A DNA stretch of 21,202 nucleotides from VAZQ01 sp035552735 (GCA_035552735.1 DASZKX010000338.1:1-21202); one strand, 5' to 3'; counted from the stretch's first letter, positions 6,361 to 14,799 are shown. A program made the numbers and translations. Notes: generated from the letters alone by a model not told the origin.

Positions 6361-8500
6361 GTCCTGAAAGGCTCGGATTGGTCATGAAATATTTATGGGC
6401 ATTGAAGGGTTCCTCTCCATCAGCAGCTTTTATGCGATTCGAGGTGCCGTCGGGCAAGAGTTTCCAGCTTTGCTCATTATCTTTGAAGCTTGCCACCATG
6501 ATCTGCTCGAGCACCTGCTCGTGCACGGTAGGATTGAGAATCGGGCACAGCACCTCGACCCGGCGGTCGAGATTGCGAGGCATCATGTCGGCGGACGAGA
6601 TGTAGACCGCCGCCTTGGGGTGCGGCAGGCCGTGGCCGGACCCGAAGCAATAGATGCGGCTGTGCTCGAGAAAGCGTCCCAGGATCGATTTGACGCGAAT
6701 ATTCTCCGACAGGCCCGGCAGGCCCGGCCGCAGGCAACAGATGCCGCGCACCACCAGATCGACGGCGACGCCGGCGTTCGATGCCTCATAGAGCATGTCG
6801 ATGATCTCCGGATCGACCATCGCATTGTCCTTCATCCAGATCGCCGCCGGCCGGCCGTGCCTGGCGTGCTCGATCTCCTCGCTGATGTGCTCGCAGATCC
6901 GATTCCGCAAAGTCAGCGGCGAGACCGCCATTCGTTCCAGCTCGGCCGGCTCCGCGTAGCCGGTCACATAATTGAAGACGCGCGCGACGTCTCGCGCGAT
7001 CACCGAGTCGGCGGTGAAGAACGACAAGTCGGTATAGATGCGGGCGGTGACCGGGTGGTAATTGCCGGTCCCCACATGCACGTAGGTCGCGAGCGTGCCG
7101 CCCTCGCGACGCACCACCAGCGACAGCTTGGCGTGGGTCTTGAGCTCGATGAAGCCGTACACCACCTGCGCGCCGGCCCTTTCCAGGTCGCGTGCCCAGC
7201 GGATATTGGCTTCCTCGTCGAAGCGCGCCTTGAGCTCGACCAGCGCGGTGACCGACTTGCCGGCTTCCGCGGCCTCGACCAGGGTCCGCACGATCGGCGA
7301 CTCGGCCGAGGTCCGGTAGAGCGTCTGCTTGATGGCGAGCACATCGGGGTCGCGCGCGGCCTGCTGCAGGAATTGCACCACCACATCGAAGGATTCGTAC
7401 GGATGGTGGACGATCAGATCCTTTTGCCGGATCGCCGCGAAGCAATTGCCCGCATGGTCGCGGATGCGCTCGGGAAAGCGCGGATTATAGGGCACGAACT
7501 CGAGGTCGGGCCGGTCGAGGCTCGAGAGCTGGGACAATTCGTTGAGCGCCAGCACCCCGTCGACCAGGAATATCTCGTCGTCGCTGACGCCAAGCGCGCG
7601 CGCCACGAAACGCCGCAGCTCCACCGGCATGGCGGCCTCGATCTCCAGACGGATCACCGAGCCGCGGCGGCGGCGCTTGAGGGCCGTCTCGAACAGGCGC
7701 ACCAGATCCTCGGCCTCTTCCTCGATCTCGACCTCGGAATCGCGAATGACCCGGAACGCACCCTGCCCCTTCACGGCATAGCCCGGGAATAGCCGGCCGA
7801 TGAACAGGCCGGTCGCCTGCTCGATGGTGACGGCGCGCGAGACGCCTTCCGGGGCCGACAGGCGGATGAAGCGCTCCGCCTTGTTGGGCATGCGAATGAG
7901 AGCATTCATGGCCCGGCCGTCGCTGACCCGCGCGAGCTGCAGCGCGATGGTGAAGCCGAGATTGGCGATGAACGGAAACGGATGGGCGGGATCGATCGCG
8001 AGCGGGGTGAGCAATGGGAAGATATGGCTGAGGAAGTGATCCTCGAGCCAGGTCTTCTCCTTCTTGGTCATGTCCGGCCCCTCGACCAGCGTGACGCCCT
8101 GCTCCACCAGCACCTGGCGAAGCTCGCGCCAGCGTTTCTGCTGGTCGCTGGCCAGCGCCGACACCGCCTCTCCGATCAGGCCGAGCTGCTCGGCGGGCGT
8201 GAGGCCATCGGGGCTCTTGTCGGTGATGCCGGCCTTGAGCTGTCCCTTGAGGCCAGCGACCCGAACCATGAAGAACTCGTCGAGATTGTTGGCCGAAATC
8301 GCCAGGAAGCGCACGCGCTCGAGCAGCGGATGCGCGCCATTGTTCGATTCCTCGAGCACCCGGCGATTGAAATGGAGCCAGGACAGCTCCCGATTGATGA
8401 ATCGATTCGGGCTGGAGGCGAGTTCGAAGGCGAGCGAATCCGGGGTCGGGGCCGAAGTCTTTTCTGCCGGCAGAACAGTGGCTTGCGCGCGGTCCATCAT
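6305..8500 (-). CDS. ppk: Polyphosphate kinase 1
   Basis: The 731-residue protein matches PPK1 along its length. The N-terminal domain begins near FINRELSWLHFNRRVLEES, the head domain contains FPFIANLGF, and two phospholipase-D-like catalytic domains follow. The autophosphorylated histidine is in KTHAKLSLVVRR (His456 in this numbering) and the second catalytic histidine is in HPKAAVYISSADMMPRNLD (His627). The enzyme reversibly polymerises the gamma-phosphate of ATP into polyphosphate. Adjacent ATGs at 8500 and 8497 fit the family N-terminus. A more upstream ATG at 8563 is possible but lacks a ribosome site and would add residues with no family resemblance. The gene is followed by overlapping ppx. 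A pair of TGTCAT repeats lies just upstream. Confidence 0.96.
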   Translation of the reverse strand: MMDRAQATVLPAEKTSAPTPDSLAFELASSPNRFINRELSWLHFNRRVLEESNNGAHPLLERVRFLAISANNLDEFFMVRVAGLKGQLKAGITDKSPDGLTPAEQLGLIGEAVSALASDQQKRWRELRQVLVEQGVTLVEGPDMTKKEKTWLEDHFLSHIFPLLTPLAIDPAHPFPFIANLGFTIALQLARVSDGRAMNALIRMPNKAERFIRLSAPEGVSRAVTIEQATGLFIGRLFPGYAVKGQGAFRVIRDSEVEIEEEAEDLVRLFETALKRRRRGSVIRLEIEAAMPVELRRFVARALGVSDDEIFLVDGVLALNELSQLSSLDRPDLEFVPYNPRFPERIRDHAGNCFAAIRQKDLIVHHPYESFDVVVQFLQQAARDPDVLAIKQTLYRTSAESPIVRTLVEAAEAGKSVTALVELKARFDEEANIRWARDLERAGAQVVYGFIELKTHAKLSLVVRREGGTLATYVHVGTGNYHPVTARIYTDLSFFTADSVIARDVARVFNYVTGYAEPAELERMAVSPLTLRNRICEHISEEIEHARHGRPAAIWMKDNAMVDPEIIDMLYEASNAGVAVDLVVRGICCLRPGLPGLSENIRVKSILGRFLEHSRIYCFGSGHGLPHPKAAVYISSADMMPRNLDRRVEVLCPILNPTVHEQVLEQIMVASFKDNEQSWKLLPDGTSNRIKAADGEEPFNAHKYFMTNPSLSGRGKSLKDSSPRSLIRRLD

Positions 8501-8674
8501 GTATGAATTCCGTCTGTCATGAATGTCATAAAATAGCCGTCCATCGTGTCCGTCCGATGACATGATCGCGCGCGCCGGTGGGGGGTCGTCAAGCTGGTGC
8601 TCAATTCATAGTTGAGGGCGGCCTGCTAAAGACGATTTGGCGCGGCCGACCGCCTTTGCCCGCCACCGCCGGCG

Positions 8675-9346
8675 CTACCGCAGGATTTCGGCGGCCAGAG
8701 CCCTGGTCAACGGGCGCTTCTGGCGCATGGCCTCGCCGTCGAGCTCGGCCACGACAGCACGCGCGGCGGCGATCGAACGTTCGATCCGTTTCACCAGGAA
8801 GCCGATCAGGCTCTCATCGACCGCGAGCTGCCGATCGGCGAACAGCTTCACCAGCACCCCGCGCAGCAGCACGTCGTCGGGCGTGGTCAGGGTCACGACC
8901 GGGAGCGCTTTGAGCCGCGAGGCGAGATCCGGAATGGCGAGCTTCCAGCCGGCCGGCGCGGTGCGGGCGGTCAACAGCAGGAATGCGACCTCTTCGCGCG
9001 CCAGGTTGAGGAGGTGGAACAGCGCCCGCTCGTCGAATTGTCCGGCCGCGATATCCTCGACCACCAGCGCGCCGGTGGCGAGCGCCCCCGGCAGCAGGGC
9101 GGCCGCCAGCGAACGGGCGGCCAGAAAACGCGCCCCCGCCGCGCCGGCCCAGATCGCCGCCAGATGGCTCTTGCCGGAGCCCTCGGGCCCGACCAGGGTG
9201 ACCGTCTGGCTCGGCCAGTCAGGCCAGCGGTCGATGAGGGACAGCGCCGCCACGTTGCCCGGGCCGCTCAAGAAATCCTCGCGCGCGAAGCTCTCGGCAT
9301 GGTCGAGCGCGAGCGCAAGCTGACGCGGAATTTGCTGTGTGGACAT
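8675..9346 (-). CDS. hda: Hda/HdaA-type DnaA-family regulator of replication initiation
   Basis: The 223-residue protein is the AAA+ part of a DnaA-like protein without the DNA-binding domain IV. Near the N-terminus QIPRQLALAL (residues 5-14) is a clamp-binding motif. The Walker A loop GPEGSGKS is at 53-60, a degenerate Walker B lies in ALVVEDIAAG, and a C-terminal lid region contains IAAARAVVAELD. Hda proteins bound to the DNA polymerase clamp stimulate ATP hydrolysis by DnaA and so block re-initiation. ATG 9346 is only five bases after the stop of the upstream membrane-protein gene, so they share a transcript. The neighbouring ppk-ppx genes are in the same orientation, but a 174-bp gap could hold a separate ppk promoter. 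Confidence 0.9.
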   Translation of the reverse strand: MSTQQIPRQLALALDHAESFAREDFLSGPGNVAALSLIDRWPDWPSQTVTLVGPEGSGKSHLAAIWAGAAGARFLAARSLAAALLPGALATGALVVEDIAAGQFDERALFHLLNLAREEVAFLLLTARTAPAGWKLAIPDLASRLKALPVVTLTTPDDVLLRGVLVKLFADRQLAVDESLIGFLVKRIERSIAAARAVVAELDGEAMRQKRPLTRALAAEILR

Positions 9347-9351
9347 CTGGA

Positions 9352-10413
9352 TCAGCCGGATTCTTCATCCAGATAGAACGGGCTGGCGAAATAGCGGCTG
9401 AGCCCGAAGCGAAACAGCACGCCAATTGCGGCGGCGAGCGGCACCGCAATCAAGAGGCCGACGAAACCCAAGAGATAGCCGAACGCGAACATGGCGAAGA
9501 TCAGCCAGACCGGATGCAAGCCGACGCGGTCGCCCACGAGCTTGGGGCCCAGCACATTGCCCTCGATGAATTGCCCAACCAGGAAGATGCCGATCACGGC
9601 CGCAATCAATATCCAATTCGGCCAAAACTGCCCGAGCGCGACGCTCGCCGCGATCAGCAGGCCCGCCGTCGAGCCGATATAAGGCATGAAGGTCAGGACC
9701 CCGGCCGTGAGGCCGATCAGCAGGCCGAAGTTGAGCCCGATCAGCGACAGAGCGACCGCGTAGTAGATGCCGACGACCAGGCACACGCCGGCTTGACCGC
9801 GCAGGAAGCCGGAGACCGCGGCGTCGATCTCGCCCACGAGCTTGTGCACGGTCTCGCGATTTTGCGGCGGCACCCAGCCGTCGAGGATCGCCACCATCTT
9901 GTGCCAGTCGCAAATCAAATAGAAGGTGACGACCGGCATGATGACCAGCACCGAGATGAACGAAGCGATCGCCTTTCCGCCGGCCCACACCGATTGCATC
10001 AATGTGGTCATGTAGCCCGCCCCCTGCGTCATCACCTGGCTCATGGTCTTGCCGGCATCGCCCCCATTGAGGAGCTGGCGCAGCCAGGGCGGTCCGGGAT
10101 CGGACAGCAAGGCCTGAAGGCGCGCCACATAGCTCGGGATGCCGCCGATCAGGGCCGCGGCCTGTTCGGCGAGGATCGGCACCAGCAGGAGCGCCAGCAG
10201 GATGAAGGTCAGCACCACGAAGCCGACGATCAGGAGCGCCGCCAGCGTGCGGTTCATGCCCAGCCGCTCCATCCGGTCGGCCAGCGGCGTTTGCAGATAG
10301 GCGAGCGCCAGCCCGGCCACGAACGGCAGCAGGATATCGCTCAACAGCCAGAGCAGAAACGCGAATACCACCAAGGTCACGATCCAGAACGTCAGGTGTC
10401 GCTGATGGATCAT
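9352..10413 (-). CDS. AI-2E/PerM family integral membrane protein
   Basis: The 353-residue protein has the layout of the AI-2E transporter (PerM/TqsA/YhhT) family: two N-terminal membrane segments (FWIVTLVVFAFLLWLLSDI and following), a third near 60-85, a soluble stretch, then a C-terminal block of four or five helices. The conserved GPKLVGDRVGLHPVWLIFAM lies in the last block. Family members export small molecules or ions, with few substrates known. The gene ends five bases before hda and begins 118 bases after the phosphatidyltransferase gene. This position matches a gene order I recognise from Rhizobiales. ATG 10413 has only a weak purine-rich site upstream. The substrate is unknown. Confidence 0.9.
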   Translation of the reverse strand: MIHQRHLTFWIVTLVVFAFLLWLLSDILLPFVAGLALAYLQTPLADRMERLGMNRTLAALLIVGFVVLTFILLALLLVPILAEQAAALIGGIPSYVARLQALLSDPGPPWLRQLLNGGDAGKTMSQVMTQGAGYMTTLMQSVWAGGKAIASFISVLVIMPVVTFYLICDWHKMVAILDGWVPPQNRETVHKLVGEIDAAVSGFLRGQAGVCLVVGIYYAVALSLIGLNFGLLIGLTAGVLTFMPYIGSTAGLLIAASVALGQFWPNWILIAAVIGIFLVGQFIEGNVLGPKLVGDRVGLHPVWLIFAMFAFGYLLGFVGLLIAVPLAAAIGVLFRFGLSRYFASPFYLDEESG

Positions 10414-10531
10414 CGCCGGTCCCGCCTGGTCGCGGGCCGATCGCCCGCCAGCCGCTGGGCTGGTCGCATGTTCGGGTCGCCATCGGGCATCCGCCGCAGC
10501 GTTTTTTGAGGCAAATGTCCCGGCCCCCGGC

Positions 10532-11077
10532 TCAAGGACCGGAATCCGCCGCGTTCATGTGCCGTACCCATTCGGCGACATAGAAGGCGATGGAAAGCAA
10601 GGTCAAGGCCGCCACCAGCGCGGTCAACATCACGATCGCCAGCCGGGCATCGAAATTAAAGCCAAGCGCGCCGAGCACAATGAGGGCAAGCATGATCTGC
10701 GCGACGGTGTTCAGCTTGGAAACCAGGAGCGGCTTGAGGGCGACCGGCTTGTCCACCAGCCATGACAGCATCACGGCGCCCACGATCATGATGTCGCGCG
10801 ACACCACCAGGATGACGAGCCAGCGCGGGATGGCCTCGGCGATGCCGAGCGCCACATAGATCGAGACGATCATGGCCTTGTCGGCGAGCGGGTCCAGATA
10901 GGCGCCGAGCTCGGTCGCCATGCCGAAGCGCTTGGCCAGGAAGCCGTCGACCGCATCGCTGGCCCCGGCCGCGAAGAACAGCAAGAACGCAATCCGCATC
11001 TCGCCCGAGGTGATGGCCCAAATGACGACCGGCACCAGCAGAATGCGGGCAAGCGTAATGAGATTGGGAATGCTCAC
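10532..11077 (-). CDS. pgsA: CDP-alcohol phosphatidyltransferase, probable phosphatidylglycerophosphate synthase-like
   Basis: The 181-residue integral membrane enzyme contains the CDP-alcohol phosphotransferase motif at residues 41-66: Asp41, Asp44-Gly45, Ala48, then Gly58, Asp62 and Asp66, all with correct spacing. Lys49 occupies the position usually written as Arg in the consensus. The catalytic aspartates are intact. Several hydrophobic helices surround the motif. Known members condense CDP-diacylglycerol with an alcohol such as glycerol-3-phosphate at the inner membrane. I chose GTG 11077 because the protein from there (VSIPNLITLARILLVPVVIW) aligns with family N-termini. The frame extends to 11197, but that would reach almost to purM and add an unlikely charged peptide. 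The gene is divergent from purM. Whether it is the main PgsA or a paralogue cannot be told. Confidence 0.85.
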   Translation of the reverse strand: MSIPNLITLARILLVPVVIWAITSGEMRIAFLLFFAAGASDAVDGFLAKRFGMATELGAYLDPLADKAMIVSIYVALGIAEAIPRWLVILVVSRDIMIVGAVMLSWLVDKPVALKPLLVSKLNTVAQIMLALIVLGALGFNFDARLAIVMLTALVAALTLLSIAFYVAEWVRHMNAADSGP

Positions 11078-11157
11078 GCCTGCGCGCCCCGGCTCACGCG
11101 CCGACCCAGTGCCGGCACTTTCTTCGCCCGTTTTCGAGTATAGCGGCGATCGACCCG

Positions 11158-11186
11158 TTGCACAGTCTGCGATTCGCAAGTACGTG
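11158..11186 (+). promoter_or_regulatory. Candidate purM promoter in the pgsA-purM divergent gap
   Basis: TTGCAC (11158-11163) and TACGTG (11181-11186) are separated by 17 bases, about 26 bases before the purM start. The -35 is good and the -10 is poor. The 135-bp gap must serve both divergent units. No obvious PurR-like operator was seen. Confidence 0.25.
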
Positions 11187-11212
11187 AAGCTACGCACAGA
11201 TCAGAGGACTCC

Positions 11213-12283
11213 ATGGCTGACAAGGGCCTCACCTATGCCGAGGCCGGCGTCGATATCGATGCCGGCAACCGCATGGTCGAGCTGATCAAGCCTCTGGTGC
11301 GGGCCACCGCGCGGGCGGGCGCGGACGCCGAGATCGGCGGCTTCGGCGGCCTGTTCGATCTCAAGCGCGCGGGATTTTCCGATCCGGTGCTGGTGGCGGC
11401 GACCGACGGGGTGGGGACCAAGCTCAAGATCGCCATCGAGACCGGCCGGCATGAGACGATCGGCATCGACTTGGTCGCCATGTCGGTCAACGACCTGGTC
11501 GTGCAGGGCGCCGAGCCGCTCTTTTTCCTCGACTATTTCGCCTGCGGCAAGCTCGCGCCCGAGATCGGCGCACGCGTGGTCAAAGGCGTCGCGGAGGGCT
11601 GCCGCATCGCCGGCTGCGCGCTGATCGGCGGGGAGACCGCCGAGATGCCGGATATGTACCGGGCTGACGACTATGACCTGGCCGGCTTCGCGGTCGGCGC
11701 CGCCGAGCGCGACGCCCTGCTGCCGCGTCCCGATATCGCGGCCGGCGACACGATCCTGGGGATCGCATCCTCCGGCGTGCATTCGAACGGCTATTCGCTG
11801 GTGCGCCGGGTGGTGGCCAGGAGCGGGCTCGCCTGGGATGCGCCGGCGCCGTTCGATCCCGCGCGCACGCTGGGCGAGGCCATGCTGACCCCGACCCGAA
11901 TCTACGTGAAATCGTGCCTCGCGGCGCTGCGCGAGACCAAGGCCATCAAGGGGCTCGCCCACATCACCGGCGGCGGCATTCCCGACAACATTCCGCGCGT
12001 GCTGCCCAAAGGGCTCGGCGCCGCGATCGAGCTTGCGCGCGTGCCCGTGCTGCCGGTGTATCGCTGGCTCGCGTCGATCGGCGGCATCGCGGCGCCGGAA
12101 TTGTTGCGCACCTTCAATTGCGGGATCGGCATGGTGGCGGTGGTGGACGCCGCGCGCGCCGATGCCGTGATGGCGGCGCTGACCCGGGCCGGCGAGAGCG
12201 TCCTGCGGCTCGGCACCGTCGAGGCGGTCCGAGGCGATGCGCCGCGGGTCGCCTTTTCGGGGCACCTCGACCTCGCCGGCTGA
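11213..12283 (+). CDS. purM: Phosphoribosylformylglycinamidine cyclo-ligase (AIR synthetase)
   Basis: The 356-residue protein is a clear PurM. It has YAEAGVDIDAGNRMVELIKP at the N-terminus, the ATP/Mg segment ATDGVGTKLKIA, GIDLVAMSVNDLVVQGAEPL, and GGETAEMPDMY. The C-terminal glycine-rich segment HITGGGIPDNIPRVLP follows. It closes the imidazole ring of AIR using ATP, the fifth step of purine synthesis. ATG 11213 has an AGAGG site five bases upstream. purN starts three bases after the stop, so the two form an operon. Confidence 0.98.
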   Translation: MADKGLTYAEAGVDIDAGNRMVELIKPLVRATARAGADAEIGGFGGLFDLKRAGFSDPVLVAATDGVGTKLKIAIETGRHETIGIDLVAMSVNDLVVQGAEPLFFLDYFACGKLAPEIGARVVKGVAEGCRIAGCALIGGETAEMPDMYRADDYDLAGFAVGAAERDALLPRPDIAAGDTILGIASSGVHSNGYSLVRRVVARSGLAWDAPAPFDPARTLGEAMLTPTRIYVKSCLAALRETKAIKGLAHITGGGIPDNIPRVLPKGLGAAIELARVPVLPVYRWLASIGGIAAPELLRTFNCGIGMVAVVDAARADAVMAALTRAGESVLRLGTVEAVRGDAPRVAFSGHLDLAG

Positions 12284-12286
12284 GCC

Positions 12287-12940
12287 ATGATCAAGAAACG
12301 CGTCGCCGTCTTGATCTCGGGCCGCGGCTCCAACATGGCGGCGCTGATCGCGGCCGCGAAGGACGAAGCGTTCCCGGCCGCAATCGTGCTGGTGCTGTCC
12401 AACCGCCCTGGAGCCGCCGGCCTCGCCACGGCGCGCGATTGCGCGATCGAGACCGCGGTGGTCGATCACACGCTCTACGGCAAGGACCGCGAAGCCTTTG
12501 AGCGCGCCATGCAAGAGCGGCTCGCAGCGCACCGCGTCGAGCTCGTATGCCTGGCCGGGTTCATGCGATTGTTCACGCCCTGGTTCGTCGGCCGGTGGCA
12601 GGGACGCATGATCAACATCCATCCGGCATTGCTGCCGGCCTTCAAGGGCCTCGATACCCACCTGCAGGCGCTCGCCGCCGGCGTGAAGATCCACGGCGCC
12701 AGCGTCCATTTCGTGGTGCCGGATATGGATGCCGGCCCGATCATCGGCCAGGGTGCCGTCGCGGTTCGTGACGACGACACCGCCGCCACGCTGGCTGATC
12801 GCGTGCTGGCGATCGAGCATCGCATCTATCCGGCGGCGCTCTCGCTCCTCGCCGCCGGCCGCATCAGGATCGTGGATGGGCGCTGTCGGATCGAAGGCGT
12901 CGGCGACGCCGGCGGCCGCTTGATCGTGCCCGAGATTTGA
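12287..12940 (+). CDS. purN: Phosphoribosylglycinamide formyltransferase (10-formyl-THF dependent)
   Basis: The 217-residue protein is GAR transformylase. It has the N-terminal phosphate loop ISGRGSNMAALI, the catalytic segment MINIHPALLPAFKG (Asn110, His112), and the folate-side aspartate in VPDMDAGPIIGQG (Asp148). Spacing of these three residues matches the E. coli enzyme. It transfers a formyl group to GAR in the third step of purine synthesis. It starts three bases after the purM stop, so translation is likely coupled. No clear terminator was seen after the TGA; 126 bases separate it from the convergent TerC-type gene. Confidence 0.97.
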   Translation: MIKKRVAVLISGRGSNMAALIAAAKDEAFPAAIVLVLSNRPGAAGLATARDCAIETAVVDHTLYGKDREAFERAMQERLAAHRVELVCLAGFMRLFTPWFVGRWQGRMINIHPALLPAFKGLDTHLQALAAGVKIHGASVHFVVPDMDAGPIIGQGAVAVRDDDTAATLADRVLAIEHRIYPAALSLLAAGRIRIVDGRCRIEGVGDAGGRLIVPEI

Positions 12941-13066
12941 AGCGCGCCATTTTTTCGCCCGGCAGCGGCAGATGACCGCGGTCTCGATTGCACGGCGGCG
13001 CGCGGGCACGGATCCGGCAGAAGTTACCGACTCGCCACAAATGGAGCCTTGATCGGCCGCGATCGA

Positions 13067-13840
13067 TCAGAGCTTCTCGTCATGCGCGCCGGACGTCGCG
13101 TGCCGCCGCCATGCAAAGCCGGCAAGGATCACGATCAGGGCTCCCAGCATCCCGAATCCCAGCTCCACCAGGTTCAGGCTCAGCCGATGGGCAAAGTCCC
13201 GCGTCGCGCCCGGGATCGTGGAATTTGCAAAATCCAAGAGCCCGCGCAGCCGCGACGCAATGACGGGATCGCTGACGAACAATTCGCCGGCGACCCAGCC
13301 CAGCACCGCGCCGCCGGCCCAAACAATGATCGGAAAGCGCTCGATCAGCGCCATCACGAGCGCGCTGCCGGCGACCACGATCGGGATGCTGATCGCGAGG
13401 CCAAGCGCGAGCAGGACGTAGCGGCCGTTGGCCACGGCGGCGACCGCGACCGCATTGTCGAGGCCCATGATGACGTCGGCGACCACCACGATCCGCACCG
13501 CCCGCCACAAGCTGTCCGCGGCCTGCGGGGTCCCGGCCTCGTCGTGCTGATCCGGGCCCACCAGCTTGACGGCGATCCAGATCAATGCGCAGGCGCTGAT
13601 CAGCCGCAGGAACGGCAGCGCCATCAGAACCGATACCGTGATGGTGAACACGATAAGCAGCGCCGCCGCCGCGCCGGCGCCGATGATCATGCCGCGACGG
13701 CGCTGGCGTACCGGCAGGCCGCGGCACGCCATCGCGATCACGACCGCATTGTCGCCTGACAGAATGATATCGATCCAGATGATCTGGACGACGGCGACCC
13801 AGAATTGGGGCTGGGAGAATTGCGCCAATATGCCCGACAC
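13067..13840 (-). CDS. TerC-family integral membrane protein (YjbE/YkoY type)
   Basis: The 257-residue protein has seven or so membrane segments and the two TerC signature motifs, LSGDNAVVIAMACRGLP (Asp30-Asn31) and MGLDNAVAVAA (Asp128-Asn129), in the first and fourth helices. Family members are linked to manganese or other metal export, including loading of exported metalloenzymes; the substrate here is not known. GTG 13840 is preceded by GGGGA and gives the usual family start close to the first helix. The frame is open further upstream to 14095, but that region is the antisense-free coding sequence of ndk in another frame. It lies 73 bases downstream of ndk on the same strand. No yybP-ykoY-like riboswitch is apparent in that short gap. 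Confidence 0.87.
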   Translation of the reverse strand: MSGILAQFSQPQFWVAVVQIIWIDIILSGDNAVVIAMACRGLPVRQRRRGMIIGAGAAAALLIVFTITVSVLMALPFLRLISACALIWIAVKLVGPDQHDEAGTPQAADSLWRAVRIVVVADVIMGLDNAVAVAAVANGRYVLLALGLAISIPIVVAGSALVMALIERFPIIVWAGGAVLGWVAGELFVSDPVIASRLRGLLDFANSTIPGATRDFAHRLSLNLVELGFGMLGALIVILAGFAWRRHATSGAHDEKL

Positions 13841-13913
13841 GGAGTCCCCGCTGTTGGGCCCGAGCGGCGGCTGCCGCTGGGCCGCCCTTCCCGGCGGCAG
13901 GTCCGCGGCGGCC

Positions 13914-14336
13914 TTAGCCGACGATCTCGTTACCGGCGAAGAACTGCGCGATCTCCTGAGCGGCGGTCTCCGGCGCGTCGGAGCCGTGCACCGAGTTTTC
14001 GCCGATCGACACGGCGTGCACCTTGCGGATGGTGCCCGCGGCGGCCTTGGCCGGATCGGTGGCGCCCATGACGTCGCGATATCTCGCGATCGCATTCCCG
14101 CCTTCGAGAACCTGCACCACCACCGGACCCGAGATCATGAAATCGACGAGCTCGCCGAAGAACGGGCGGGCGCGGTGCACCGCATAGAATGCTTCCGCCT
14201 GCTCGCGCGTGATGCGCAGGCGCTTCTGCGCCACGATGCGCATGCCAGCTTGCTCGATCATGGCATTGATCGCGCCGGTCAGATTGCGCGCAGTGGCGTC
14301 GGGCTTGATGATCGAAAAAGTACGCTCAACCGTCAT
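13914..14336 (-). CDS. ndk: Nucleoside diphosphate kinase
   Basis: The 140-residue protein is a full-length Ndk. It begins MTVERTFSIIKPDATARN, contains the nucleotide-binding segment FYAVHRARPFFGELVDFM and RDVMGATDPAKAAAGTIR, and has the phosphohistidine loop NSVHGSDAPETA with His117. It equilibrates NTP and dNTP pools in the cytoplasm. ATG 14336 fits the family N-terminus exactly; the frame is open upstream but carries no family sequence. The TerC-type gene follows 73 bases later. The small secreted-protein gene is divergent, 183 bases away. Confidence 0.97.
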   Translation of the reverse strand: MTVERTFSIIKPDATARNLTGAINAMIEQAGMRIVAQKRLRITREQAEAFYAVHRARPFFGELVDFMISGPVVVQVLEGGNAIARYRDVMGATDPAKAAAGTIRKVHAVSIGENSVHGSDAPETAAQEIAQFFAGNEIVG

Positions 14337-14385
14337 AAGGTTAATCCGCCGTTGGATTGGAGTGAAAAACAGTGGGTCGCGGCGG

Positions 14386-14391
14386 CTTATA
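14386..14391 (-). promoter_or_regulatory. Candidate -10 element of ndk
   Basis: TATAAG on the minus strand lies about 50 bases before the ndk start in an AT-richer patch. No good -35 hexamer is found at the right distance, although a T-run precedes it. Offered as the best local candidate only. Confidence 0.25.
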
Positions 14392-14480
14392 GAGCATTTC
14401 CTGAAAAAAAGCATGCCCTTGGCCAAGCCCTCGGCCAAGCTTTGAACCTGGCGGCCTCGAAGAGCGACTGAAGTACAGGA

Positions 14481-14496
14481 TGTGATGGACATCACA
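14481..14496 (+). promoter_or_regulatory. CRP-like palindromic operator
   Basis: TGTGATGGACATCACA has the form TGTGA-N6-TCACA, the consensus of CRP-family sites, and a seven-base inverted repeat with a two-base centre. It lies 23 bases before the start of the small secreted protein and about 145 bases before the divergent ndk. Being so close to the start codon, it more likely acts as a repressor or roadblock for the plus-strand gene, or as an upstream activator site for ndk. The binding protein is not known. Confidence 0.5.
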
Positions 14497-14519
14497 CCGC
14501 AACTAGGAGAGAGACTCCC

Positions 14520-14762
14520 ATGTTCCGCAAGACCATTCTCGCTGTTGCCGCCACTGCCCTCGTCGGCGTCGCCTCCCTCACCCCCGCTTCCGCGCACGGC
14601 CACGGCTTCGGCTGGGGCGGCCTCGGCTTCGGTCTCGGCCTCGTCGGCGCCTCGATTGCCGCCCAGAACTACTACGCGCCGGTTGATAGCTGCTATCAAT
14701 ACCGGACGGTCCTGACGCGCCACGGGAACTACAGGAACATCCTCGTCAACGTGTGCGAGTAA
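14520..14762 (+). CDS. Small secreted protein, function unknown
   Basis: The 80-residue protein starts MFRKTILAVAATALVGVASL with a Sec signal peptide cleaved probably after PASA (residue 25). The mature part of about 55 residues opens with HGHG and a glycine-rich run (FGWGGLGFGLGLVG). It ends with a Tyr/Arg-rich segment that has two cysteines (DSCYQYR and NVCE), able to form a disulphide. ATG 14520 has AGGAG ten bases upstream. The gene stands alone, with a palindromic operator before it and a strong terminator after it, so it is a monocistronic regulated unit. Similar glycine-rich small secreted proteins are common in Rhizobiales but have no assigned role. I do not recognise a named family. 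Confidence 0.85.
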   Translation: MFRKTILAVAATALVGVASLTPASAHGHGFGWGGLGFGLGLVGASIAAQNYYAPVDSCYQYRTVLTRHGNYRNILVNVCE

Positions 14763-14799
14763 ATCCCAATTCGAGCTGTCTCAGGCGACAGGCGTAAGT

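Noticed and set aside
11201..13009. 602-codon minus-strand frame opposite purM-purN
   Set aside because: Antisense shadow of two certain purine genes, with biased composition and no recognisable motif.
13841..13913. Possible manganese (yybP-ykoY) riboswitch before the TerC-type gene
   Set aside because: The gap of 73 bases from ndk is too short and shows none of the expected stem or loop sequence.
14396..14440. Repeats of GGCCAAG between ndk and the small secreted protein
   Set aside because: Short palindromic words in GC-rich DNA with no further copies seen in the window; no stable structure was apparent.
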